This document shows, piece by piece, positions 55,373-64,000 of a stretch of 64,000 bases of DNA. Each line of letters starts with the position of its first letter. Within the stretch, counting starts at the first letter, position 1. Below the pieces are notes generated by a model that was given only the letters and a program-made list of their open reading frames with translations, had not been told where the DNA came from and made no database searches. The position numbers were made by a program, and so were the translations under genes. The stretch comes from Homarus americanus (lineage: Eukaryota > Arthropoda > Malacostraca > Decapoda > Nephropidae), in contig NW_024725489.1 in the NCBI RefSeq assembly GCF_018991925.1, forward strand, positions 6,674,916 to 6,738,915. The letters are read 5' to 3'.

Positions 55373-56728
55373 TTAAACCGCCGCTTTCTTCTTGCGGAAG
55401 GTATCAGCTTTGGTCCAAGACTGAGGGTTGTTCTGCCAGTCAGTTAAAGCAGCACATTTATCATCGACGAGTACATTGATTGTCGGGTCATTTTCATCAA
55501 ACCAATCCTGGTGTATTCTTTTGATCCGTCCGAGGGTCTCTCTGCAGGTTTTTGTCATGACAGTTTCAAGAATATCCTGTTTGGCACTGGGAATTGGGTT
55601 GTTTGTTGTTGGGTTGTTTATCAGCCCATGTTTGAGCTGCTCTCTGAAAGCATGTTCTACCGCTGGATCCTCCAGACTCCTAGTGTTAAAACCTCTTCTG
55701 AAGGCTTACTGCCTTCGCCATTTTGGGGTGAAGTGAAGTGAGAGCTTGGCTCTGACGAGCCGATGATTAGTGTCGCAGTGGTCTGAGCCATGCATGGCAC
55801 AGGTGATGAGGACTTCTTGACGATCTCTTTCTCTGACAATGATGTAATCAATGAGATGCCAGTGTTTGGATCGTGGGAGTTGCCATGAACACTTGAACTT
55901 GTCGGCCTGCCTAAACAAGGTATTGGTGAGAGTGAGGTTGTGTTCAGCACACTTGCTGAGGAGGAGTAGGCCATTGGGATTATACTTGTCTAGTCCATTT
56001 CTCCCTATGGTTTCCTGCCAAATGACAGCATCTCTGCCAACTCTGGCATTGAAGTCAACAAGGAGCACAATCTTATCTTCTCTGGGGATAGAGGTTAGTA
56101 CTCTGTCGAGGTCGGCGTAAAAGGCCGTCTTGATGTCATCCTCTGCACCCAGTGTTGGGGCGTATGCACTGATGAAGAAGGCATGACACGAGTGATTCAG
56201 TGAGACTCAGAGCATCATGAGGTGCTCGTTGATCCCAATAGGCATTTCAGTTAGCCTGTGTAGGATGCATCGGTGGATGGCAAAGCCAATTCCATAAATG
56301 CTGTTTCTCTCCACAGCAGGTTTACCCTTCCAGAAGAAGGTGTAGCCAGACCCCTGTTCTGTGAGTTGACCCTCGTCTGGGAGCCGGGACTCACTGATGG
56401 CTGCTATGTCGATGTTATACCTCGCCAGCTCTTTGCCCCAAGGGCAGTTCTTCTTTCAGGGCGCTCATTTGTGCCAGTATCTAGAAGGGTCCTGACATTC
56501 CATGCAGCGATCTTAAGAGGTTGTATTGTTTGTTTTTGTTTGGATCTGTGATTTTGATTGTGTTTTCGACCACATAAGGATGACCTTACTGGGTGCGGTT
56601 GCCCAGTCAAGTTGGGTTTTTAGGGAGGCTATGTTTAGAGCACCTTTTCTAGCCCCCTCCCCAGGTGCGGTGAGCAGAGTAGCTCCTCGAAAGGGCTGCT
56701 CAGTCACACAGACAGGACCGGATTGCAC
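55373..56728 (-). pseudogene. LINE endonuclease (EEP family) and linker, frame-broken
   Basis: The endonuclease starts with IAAWNVRTLLDTG (about 56510-56545), where W-N-V-R-T carries the first active-site Asn. The middle part LLVDFNARVGRDAVIWQET (56010-56068) holds the D-x-N-A-R motif. SDHCDTNHRLVRAKL (about 55740-55780) has the S-D-H motif. 55373-55558 reads as the helical linker to the reverse transcriptase (WFDENDPTINVLVDDKCAAL). The residues are visible but spread over several frames. Confidence 0.85.
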
Positions 56729-57114
56729 TGCTGCCTAGATTCCAGTGCATAAACGACCATCTTATCTGTGCCGCCCATGTGCAGAGTTGTGACTAGAGAC
56801 TCCCGGCAGTCATCTCTACCTGGTCCCGTCACCACTAGATTTTTAGGGTTATGGGGGTTTTGATGATGATGATGAGAGGTATGATGAGCCGGATGATAGC
56901 TGTGCGTGAGTTGATTTATGAGGTGAGGCAGGAGTGTAGGCTGCAACCACACATCTTAGCTCTGCCTTTTCCTGATCCAGTAGTGCAAGTGTTGCAACAA
57001 CTGAGGAGAGGTAGAGTTGCAATGGACTGCTGATAGCCCAGTTTGTAGGGTTTCATCTTAGTAGCCTGAACAAGCACACACACACACCACTGAGGGGTCA
57101 AGAAGTGATGAATA

Positions 57115-57420
57115 CAGTGGTCCCTCGGTTATCGAGATTTTGGTTAACGAGTTACCTTCCATAAGATTCTTAACTTCGGTTAACGAGCAATCCCTCGATT
57201 AACGAGTTTCTTACGAGCCGACCTGAACATGTTTTCGCTTGCATTTGGTGGTCCACCAGCTGTAGTATTAGTCCGCTAATACAGGAATCGGTTCTAGGAC
57301 TTAAATTCCTTACCATTTTAGCAAATATCAAAAAGTTTATACTATTCAATAATTTTAAAAGTTTAATATTAAATTTTTTAGTCATTTTAACAATAATTGA
57401 ACATAATTGAAGGTAATGAG
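57115..57420 (+). mobile_element. Truncated terminus of a second Tigger-like family
   Basis: TA followed by CAGTGGTCCCTCGGTTATCG, with inner copies GGTTAACGAG, TCGATTAACGAG at 57145-57210. This layout resembles terminal and subterminal repeats of Tigger/pogo-type transposons. No matching right end was found. A 71-codon minus frame in the A/T-rich part downstream shows no domain. Confidence 0.6.
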
Positions 57421-57859
57421 ACTAGTTTTATGCGCGCCATCCAGCCTCTCAACACACCATACAGGCGTCAGTCTTTGTGTCTTTTCAGTGGTGGTAACAT
57501 CTTGCTGGAGACTCTCTTCAACTAAACTGTTTTTTTCTGTTTGCAAGCAAATTATTAGTCATTTTGAAATTTATTTTACATATTGACAATATATAAAGCA
57601 GTGCAGTGTTGATTTAAAGAAACTAATCTTGAATTACACTACGAGAACTAAAATTTTATGGGTGAAATGGCACCATGGGGTGACTTCTTTTCCACCCCAA
57701 TGCCTTCTCTTCTCCCTTCTCCTCCACCCCCATTCTAATTCCCATCATCATCATCATTATCATCATCCAGGAGCCTTCTGCATACACACCTCAAAGTAAG
57801 TGTACTTTTCTACCTTTTTTGTTGAATTTAGGCAGTTTTCGGTGAGCTGGAACCAATTA

Positions 57860-58150
57860 CTCAAAAACCTTTATCTCGTCCACGGTCTGAAATCTCCTCC
57901 CTTTCAATGGCAATTTTAGCTTTGAGAAAAGCCAGAAGTCGCAGGGAGCCAAATCTGGGCTGTAGGGGGGCTAAGAGACCTGGGTGATGCGATGTTTTGC
58001 CAAAAGACCCTGCACGAGGCGTGAAGAATGGGCAGGCGCGTTGTCATGATGAAGCTGCCAGTCACCACTTGCCCACAGCTGTGCTCGTTTCTTCTTACCC
58101 ATCTCTCAGCCGGCGAAAAACTTCGATGTAGTACTCCTTCATTATTGTTT
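57860..58150 (-). pseudogene. mariner transposase catalytic part, minus strand
   Basis: In minus-strand order: MKEYYIEVFRRLRD (58145-58105), LHHDNAPAHS with the second catalytic Asp (58025-58051), then, after an in-frame stop, PPYSPDLAPCDFWLFSKLK with the third Asp (about 57915-57970), and RFQTVDEIK near 57870. The D-x34-D arrangement and motifs identify a mariner-family transposase. The piece stops at DEIK, where its own C-terminus should follow; that C-terminus is found on the opposite strand at 58157-58291. Confidence 0.88.
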
Positions 58151-58156
58151 GGCCTG

Positions 58157-58363
58157 GATGAAATTAAGGAGAATGCGACGAGGCAGCTGATGGAGATCCC
58201 GAAAGAGGACTTTGCAGACTGTTTTGAAAAGTGGAAGGGACGCTGGGAGAAGTGTGTGAGGTCCCAAGGAGAGTACCTTGAAGGGGACTAAGGTGCCATT
58301 GTCCTAGGTTAGCAATATTTTTTTAATAGTAACTGGCTGGATACTTTCTGAACAGACCTCGTA
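58157..58363 (+). pseudogene. mariner transposase C-terminus and terminal repeat, plus strand
   Basis: The + frame reads DEIKENATRQLMEIPKEDFA, then DCFEKWKGRWEKCVRSQGEY and LEGD before TAA at 58289-58291. This is the end of a mariner transposase. At 58335-58363 GGCTGGATACTTTCTGAACA followed by GACCTCGTA is the mariner-type terminal inverted repeat with a TA end. The piece begins exactly where the minus-strand piece ends (both contain DEIK), so the element carries an internal inversion or two copies joined head to head. Confidence 0.85.
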
Positions 58364-58457
58364 CACATGCACGCACGCATGCACACACACAAAATGAGCC
58401 GATCAGAGACAAAGACTTGAGTGAGAAAATTATTCACAAACCTTTGCCTTAAGAGAA

Positions 58458-58473
58458 TCTCTCTCTCTCTCTC
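58458..58473. repeat. (CT)n microsatellite
   Basis: Eight CT dinucleotides lie just after the mariner remnant. Confidence 0.85.
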
Positions 58474-58675
58474 GTGTCCTTCTATAATGTAAATTTAAAG
58501 TTATGAGATAACCTGTATGAGCAGCCATAAGTCAGATATACCTACCATGAGCTGAAGCATTCAATGTGTACCGAGTATATGTTGAAAGGTTCATCTATAT
58601 TATGTGTAGTGTAAATTGTGTCGAGACGATGTGTTTTGGCGGCTAGGCAACAGCTGGGATTACTGATCTGGTGTT

Positions 58676-59142
58676 CATGACAGTGTACTGCACACAGCAT
58701 TGTCATCCTTGATATCTCTTTTAATTATATTATGCTACGAAACATTCAAATCCACCGCACTTGTAGAGTCACAGAAAACGGTAGAAAACGGGAAATTTTG
58801 GTAAGGTATAACTCACCTATTGTATGTTGTTTTATACGAATTGTACCAAGGTATGGTCATATAATATTATGAGTATGTACTTATATCATTAAGGAGAACT
58901 CAAGGTATCTATAGGATGATTGGAAAGGTCCAGTTGATGCAGACTAGTGTACTATAAGGGATAAGTGTAACCGTGTCTGAAGGTCATAATATTTACGTCT
59001 GTGGACGATTAGTAAACATAACTACCTCAGGTATCAGATGAAAATATAAGAGAACAATGATCTGGAAAAATGATAAATGTATCAGATCTATGTGAAGTGT
59101 TGGAAGTGATCCAGAATCTATGCTTCAAAAAGATCTTGTATA
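58676..59142 (+). repeat. Dispersed repeat, copy 2 (direct copy of 18710-19184)
   Basis: It is collinear with 18710-19184 through the blocks listed there, for example AAGGAGAACTCAAGGTATCT and AGAGAACAATGATCTGG. Both copies begin near GTGTACTGC-CACA and end near ATCTTGTATACCT. No coding frame is present. Confidence 0.85.
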
Positions 59143-59622
59143 CCTTGGCGTGAGCTTAGTACACCTCGTTAACCCATGTGACGAACACCCACGAACAGTG
59201 CAATGATCAGAGAAGCTTATGAATGTGTTCAACGATTGAATTGTGTGAGGGGATTTAAGTTTATGTACTACCATGGAAACTACTGAACGGATTTCAATGA
59301 AACTTTCCACAAATATTGGACAGTATAAGAGATGTTGCCTGTGGAAAATTGAGCCCCATATGCCACATCCCCAAATGCCCCTCCCCCACCATCCCCCTCC
59401 CCAAAAACAACAATAAATATCACCAAATTTTCACGAAACTTGGTATATTAGTTATGTGCTCTTCCAATGGAATTCTCAACCTTGTGGCAAGACTCAGTCA
59501 GGCTTCATTATGTAGAACAAGGGCCAGTGATCACGCCTGTGGTCCCATCTCCAAATTGTGATTTTGGCAGCCACTCCCATTCTAGGTGCCTCATATATGA
59601 AAGTCACACTATGGAACGCATC

Positions 59623-59677
<55 letters not shown>

Positions 59678-59898
59678 CATTATTGCTTTATTTAAATGGT
59701 TATTAATGATTCATGATATAATGATTCACTTTACACTGCGATATTGGAGGACACATTACCGTTGTTATCCGAGACTTTACTGTATCACTGTACCCTGTAG
59801 GAATATTTTTAATACAGTACAGTGCCAGCCACCTCTACAATAAATCCTTTGATAGTCACGATATCATATTGAGAGGAAGAATACTGTATTATCACACC

Positions 59899-60006
59899 AT
59901 TAAATGAGACAACCAACTTATGAAAGAAGAATATACTGAAAAGAAACTGAGTATTAAATGAGACAACCAACTTATGAAAGAAGAATATACTGAAAAGAAA
60001 CTGAGT
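59899..60006. repeat. Perfect 54-bp tandem duplication
   Basis: The unit starts ATTAAATGAGACAACCAACT and ends AAAAGAAACTGAGT. 59899-59952 and 59953-60006 are identical, which points to a recent duplication. Confidence 0.95.
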
Positions 60007-60260
60007 ATATGTCATGAAGGGAAGAACTAAAAACAGATAGGTTACGGCAGAATATTTCAAGAAGTCTTTGAGGCCGTAGTAATGTGAACCCTAGAGTGAA
60101 GGAAGAGAGGAAGGAAGCCTAGATGAAAGAACCACAATGGCCACGAGAACCATCAAAGGAGAATATCACCCGCGGAGACCAACGCCAAAACTCACAAAAA
60201 TACGGAGACTTTGTAGCACGACACGTGAATAATATAAATAATATAAACACACATACGTAC

Positions 60261-60386
60261 CTGAGTGAGAGGATATAGTGTAGTGCCTACACTCGTAACC
60301 TACAATAATGCTGTATTCTTTACGGGCGAGGCTTCATCTTGGCCTTCAAGCGGTCCATAAGTCTCTGGCTCCTACGAAGTTCGCTT
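60261..60386 (-). other. Candidate host terminal exon with splice signals (tentative)
   Basis: On the minus strand a pyrimidine-rich stretch ending TTCTTTTTTAAG precedes position 60386, and CTCAG-GTACGTATG follows 60261. These fit a 3' and a 5' splice site around a 126-bp exon. One frame reads SELRRSQRLMDRLKAKMK and then PRP before a TAA near 60321. The peptide is basic and helix-like and is not a transposon motif I know. I do not recognise the protein. The stop about 60 nt before the proposed donor would be unusual. Chance similarity to splice sites is a real alternative. Confidence 0.25.
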
Positions 60387-60436
60387 CTTAAAAAAGAATA
60401 ATTCATAAAGTTGTAGATTTTTTATTTACATACATC

Positions 60437-60469
<33 letters not shown>

Positions 60470-60685
60470 CGGTTTATTGAAAGAGCTTGGCAGCCAGAAG
60501 GCTGAAAATATACAGTTACAAATTTGGGGAATGGGTTTCGAATTATAAATAATATACAAGTAACAAAAGTGATACAAATAAGATATATAATAACTAGATG
60601 GGGAAAAGCTCAAACTACAGGGCATTTCAACATACTGACAGTGCAAGAAGTAGTATTTACTGGGAGTGAATACACTGGTCTATTA

Positions 60686-62590
60686 CTAGTTATTGATAAC
60701 TTTTACAATGGTTGGGACTGGGCTGTTCTTATAGCGATCTGTTCGTGCATGTACGGGCTGGATGCGGTTGTGGTGTCGAACAGCAATTCTCGGGCTAGGG
60801 ATCTCAGGTGGTAGTAGGAACCGGTGTCGAGGATGGTGTAGAAGCTTCTTACCAAATTTGCAGATGAGGTCGTGGTGATGGTCAGTGAGAGTCGAAAGGG
60901 TCAGTGTGTTGAGCGCTTCTTGATATGTGGAGTAGGAAGGGAGAGAATAATCTTGCATGCCCTCTTTTGCACTTTTTCTAGGTGTTTACGTTGTGTGGCA
61001 TTTAGGAGGAAGACCAGGTGGGGAGGCATAGGTGAGCTTGGGAAGTATGAATGTTGTGTAAACACTGAGGAGCTCGAGTGCAGGAACTCCGAGGGACTTG
61101 AGTCGGCGGAGGAGGTGGAGACGGAAACTGGAGGATTTGACAACTTCACTGACGTGTGGTTTCCAATTTAGTTTGTTGTCTATGGTGACGCCGAGGAGCT
61201 TCGTGGAATCTACAACCTGGAGTGTGTTCGGACCTAAAGTAATGGAAGGAGGTGGGACAATGTCGGAGGAGAGGTTGATGTGCATAACCATGGTCTTGGT
61301 ATGGTTGATGGTGACATGGTTGTTGGTGGCCCAGTTTTGAAGACTGTTCAATAAATCCTGAAGGGCGGTATAGTTGGGAGTAGAATTGTTGACGCTGATC
61401 CCAATGGTGGAGTCGTCGACATATTTCCAGCGAGCGGGGGTTTCTCTTAGGGCATCATTGATGAGCATAAGGAAGCAGAGTGGTCCCATCTTGGTGCCTT
61501 GGGGGACGCCACAGGTGAGTGACTGAAAGGTGGAGACAGCCCCTCGGAAGCGTACAGCTTGGCGTCGGTCACTGAGGAAGTCTGTAAGCCATGGTATAAG
61601 ACTTCTCCGAAGCCCGAGGTCAATAGCTTTGTTGATGATTATATTGTGGTCGACTAGGTCGAATGCTTTAGTGAAATCAATGAAGGCGACAGCTACAGAC
61701 GTTTTTCGTTTCTCGAGATGGCGGTATATGTAATCGAGAAAGCTGACAAGACAGTGAGTGGTGGAGGAAGTTTTCATATTGCCAAATTGCTGAGGGTCTA
61801 CGACTCCTGCAATATCAGCATAAGCCCAGTCGAACACAAAACTTTCACAGATTAGGCTGGGTATTGGGGTGATTGCAATAGGTCGTAGCTGATTTAAGGA
61901 TTGTGGGCTGGTTGACTTGGGCACTGGTGATACATAAGAGGTCTTCCAGTCAGCTGGGCATCTGGCTTGACTGAGAGAAGCATTGATGATGGAGCATAGG
62001 GGTTTAGCAAGTTCCGGGGAGAACTCCTTGAAGAGTTTCATTGGTAAGTCAATGAGGGTGGTAGAGCGTTTTAATTTTAGTTTGTCCAGGCGTTTTGCTA
62101 CTTCAAATTCTTCTACTAAGTCAGTGGGAAGGGGGGCTGGTAGGTAAGCAGGGAGAGTGGTTGTGTCAAGCCTGGGGAGCGTCTGGCATATAGTAGCGAA
62201 ATGGTTATTTGTTTGCTCAGCTGCGTCAACATTAGTGAGATGGCTAAGGAAGGGGAGGGGGTGTGTCTTATTGTTTAGTCCACAGAGTTCTTTAAGCTTA
62301 CCATACCATTGACTGATGTTGGTCTGCTTCAGGTGTTGTAATTTGGTTGGGTAGTGGGACTTCTTTGCATTGCGTATTTCGTGGATGACTCGGTTGCGAA
62401 GGGACCTGTAGCGGATGTGGTCATTGAGATGAAAGGCTCTGTCTCTCTGTTGCATAAGTCTTTTGATCCGAGGTGTGATCCAGGGCAAGTCAGCTGGGTG
62501 AGATCTGACGGACTTCTCGGGGAAGAAGTGGTGGTGAGCTTCCGTGGTGGTGTTGATATAATTTTTCAATTTGGTTTCCACGTCATCCAC
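60686..62590 (-). CDS. LINE reverse transcriptase ORF2 (partial), 534-codon frame plus tail
   Basis: The main open frame (60986-62590, 534 codons from the first Met) covers the linker after the endonuclease (PWITPRIKRLMQQRDRAF), then the reverse transcriptase. Motifs are LRPIAITPIPSLICESFVFD, VAFIDFTKAFDLVDH with the first catalytic Asp, LTCGVPQGTKMGPLCFLMLI, and the catalytic YVDD at 61412-61423, then LGVTIDNKLNWKPHV. Two one-base frame changes near 61015 and 60940 cancel each other. The reading then returns to the first frame and ends at 60686 with a C-terminal helical tail (CKFGKKLLHHPRHRFL). All reverse transcriptase catalytic residues are intact. A stop lies upstream in the endonuclease-side linker near 62605, so the copy is not a complete ORF2. 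Confidence 0.9.
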
Positions 62591-62599
62591 GCTAAGTAA

Positions 62600-62740
62600 T
62601 TCAGTCTAGGAATGGTGAACTACTTGGCCTTTCACCCAGAAGTCAATGTCGGCCTGTAGGTCTTGATGTAGAATCTCTCTGTGCTTGATGGGAGTGGCAG
62701 CGTAGAACAGAAACGCAATGTATGTGTGCTACACCCGATA
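62600..62740 (-). pseudogene. End of LINE endonuclease domain and linker
   Basis: In minus frames the text AATPIKHREILHQDLQADID followed by FWVKGQVVHH precedes a TAG and then the 534-codon frame. Its position between the endonuclease and the reverse transcriptase fits the linker of CR1/L2-type ORF2. The endonuclease catalytic core is not present upstream, so the element is truncated here. Confidence 0.6.
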
Positions 62741-62744
62741 AGGC

Positions 62745-64000
62745 ATTAGTTGAGGTGGTTGTGCTGATCCGCTAAGTCCGTTAAAAGATAAGGTCAAGGG
62801 TATTTTGACGCATTATTGAGAGAATTTCTGACTTGTGATAGTGATAGCTGATTACCGGATATCAGTGGTGTTAATTTCGTTGTAAATACCCACTAATACT
62901 AACCCTTTTTATGGGTACACTTACCAGGCTCTGGGAATTGAGGTCTGAGGAATTAGTAATGGATGATTGATAAAGAGTGTCTCTAATTGGGTGGCGAGGC
63001 GGATGGTATGCCACACAGATTATGATGGAAAGCAGTTATTGTGAATTGGACGATGGCACAACATACCATCTTCCACATCTGCTGGGACTTGAACATCCAG
63101 GCGTGACGAGGCGTGAGTCATCTTGACAGAAGAGAACCGCGCCCCTCCGGCGTCTATGTGAGCGAAGGTGATGAAAATTTGAGTATCCTCAATATGACCA
63201 CGTTTCAGGCACAATTTGCCAAACCTCACATATAGCAACGGCGCTCACGGCAGCTGACCTGACTGTAGTTGCTAGCTCGTCAAACTTGTTAGCTAGGAAG
63301 TAGCGTTGGATAGCAAGTAGAAATGAGGAGATCATACCATATCGTGGAACTTCAGTGTAATGGTGATCTGTCGAGGTGGTTTCTCCGGTTTCTAGCGGAG
63401 ATTCTGAGTTCAGCCGACTATGTGTATGGCTTGTCTCGACTCATGGTAGAATATGTTCAATGAGTCGTAGATAACACTGCCATCAGGATAACCGTTCCCA
63501 GCTTTAGATGGTACAAGAGTCGTCGAATGCCAAAGTGATGATGGCCATCTATTGATATCTGTTGTGGGGCGGGCGGAAGTGTTTGTGCTGGCGGCACTTT
63601 GAAACCACTGACCGCAGGTGGAGCATCTGTTATGTTGTCAGTCATTAAGACCGTGGGTCTTTGTCCTGGTGTAGAGGTGCTTGACACAGTTTTCGATATG
63701 TAAGCCCGCGGTGGGGTCCCTTGTCCACTGGCACTTTTAAAGGTAAGCCAATAAAAGTGCCCACTGTCTGACTTTTCCTTGGGGTGCTATCGGGGCACTG
63801 TATGATATCCTTATTGCTGTGGCTTGAATGTTTTGCTGAAAATTCGATCAAGTTAGGTCCGGTCCAGTCACACTCAGTATTACACTGCTGTGCTGTGCTT
63901 TCCTTAGTGCACTATAGGAACACTGCTCGGTAATCAATGGTTCACTAATCACTAGAATGTTTTGCTTTGAATAGATCGGTGTAGTAAGGCTGGTAGGGCG
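62745..64000. other. Unassigned tract with minus-strand open frames
   Basis: Three minus-strand frames (63020-63238, 63457-63687, 63645-63851) have varied, protein-like composition but no domain that I recognise. The first contains KLCLKRGHIEDTQIFITFAH, then VQVPADVEDG before a possible splice donor GATG-GTATGTTG near 63065. They may be decayed ORF1 of a retrotransposon or exons of a host gene; I cannot choose. The window ends without closing any structure. Confidence 0.4.

Larger units (their letters stand above)
51600..56850 (-). mobile_element. LINE with endonuclease, RT and C-terminal zinc finger, interrupted
   Basis: In minus-strand order it has the endonuclease (56610-55706), reverse transcriptase (55186-53920), and, after an interruption of about 1.9 kb, a C-terminal segment (52010-51606). 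The domain set and conserved C-terminal motifs suggest an RTE-like or related single-ORF LINE; the clade is not certain. Frames change repeatedly. (CTA)n at 51597-51612 may mark the 3' end. The interruption contains a complete foldback element. Confidence 0.78.
59150..60430. other. Tract with microsatellite, tandem duplication and candidate exon
   Basis: This holds a C-rich stretch (59364-59405), an (ATT)n run at 59623-59678, a perfect 54-bp tandem duplication at 59899-60006 and the weak candidate exon at 60261-60386. An 81-codon + frame at 59316-59561 has no recognisable domain. Confidence 0.5.
60438..62740 (-). mobile_element. 5'-truncated CR1/L2-like LINE with (ATT)n tail
   Basis: The minus-strand element carries the end of an endonuclease, a reverse transcriptase and a C-terminal segment. 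It ends in an AATAAA-containing 3' UTR (complement of 60473-60478) followed by an (ATT)n tail (60438-60468). CR1/L2-like elements typically end in short tandem repeats rather than poly(A). The 5' boundary near 62740 is where recognisable protein text fades. This is the best preserved LINE in the window. Confidence 0.83.

Overview
This window looks like repeat-dense nuclear DNA of an invertebrate animal, most likely an arthropod and plausibly a decapod crustacean. The reasons are: no bacterial-style gene order or ribosome binding sites; almost every recognisable protein fragment belongs to a eukaryotic transposable element (non-LTR, Ty3/Gypsy, pogo/Tigger, mariner and hAT); long minisatellite arrays and many (ATT)n tracts; and short AACCT runs like the arthropod TTAGG telomere repeat. 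The species assignment is inference. I see no convincing complete host gene, no rRNA or tRNA gene and no CRISPR array. One weak candidate host exon lies at 60261-60386 on the minus strand.

Layout. 1-18152 is almost wholly tandem repeat: a purine-only 24-bp array (1-3078), a 25/26-bp array (3079-8815), a unique spacer with a perfect hairpin (8821-9511), an array of roughly 53-bp units (9512-15726), an (ATT)n/(CTA)n tract, and a pyrimidine-only array (16217-18152). 18254-25656 is low-gene sequence with dispersed repeats and LINE scraps. 25657-28668 is a short TA-flanked foldback element split by a 2.5-kb Tigger transposon. 28935-31165 is an internally deleted LINE. 31190-36957 is the 3' part of a second LINE carrying a C-terminal RNase H, split by a Ty3/Gypsy element (31655-36452) that lies between two TAGG copies and has its integrase remnant upstream of reverse transcriptase. 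37719-38861 is a non-autonomous relative of the Tigger. 39489-40862 holds three successive short-unit arrays. 40891-49575 is a second Ty3/Gypsy element (gag-PR-RT-RH-IN) carrying a 2.9-kb Tigger-like element in its leader, which itself contains two long foldbacks. 49609-51442 is a hAT relic with a perfect 8-bp target duplication and an internal foldback with AACCT repeats in its loop. 51600-56850 is a minus-strand LINE interrupted near its 3' end. 57115-58363 holds a Tigger end and a mariner relic whose two parts lie on opposite strands. 60438-62740 is a minus-strand CR1/L2-like LINE with the best preserved reverse transcriptase in the window. 62745-64000 is unassigned.

How it works together. 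The window is a layered record of insertions. The nesting gives relative ages: host element first, then the invader, then small foldbacks. Most coding copies are broken by stops or one-base frame changes. The loss and gain of single bases across the first 18 kb could also reflect imperfect long-read consensus, so copy counts and small frameshifts should be read with caution.
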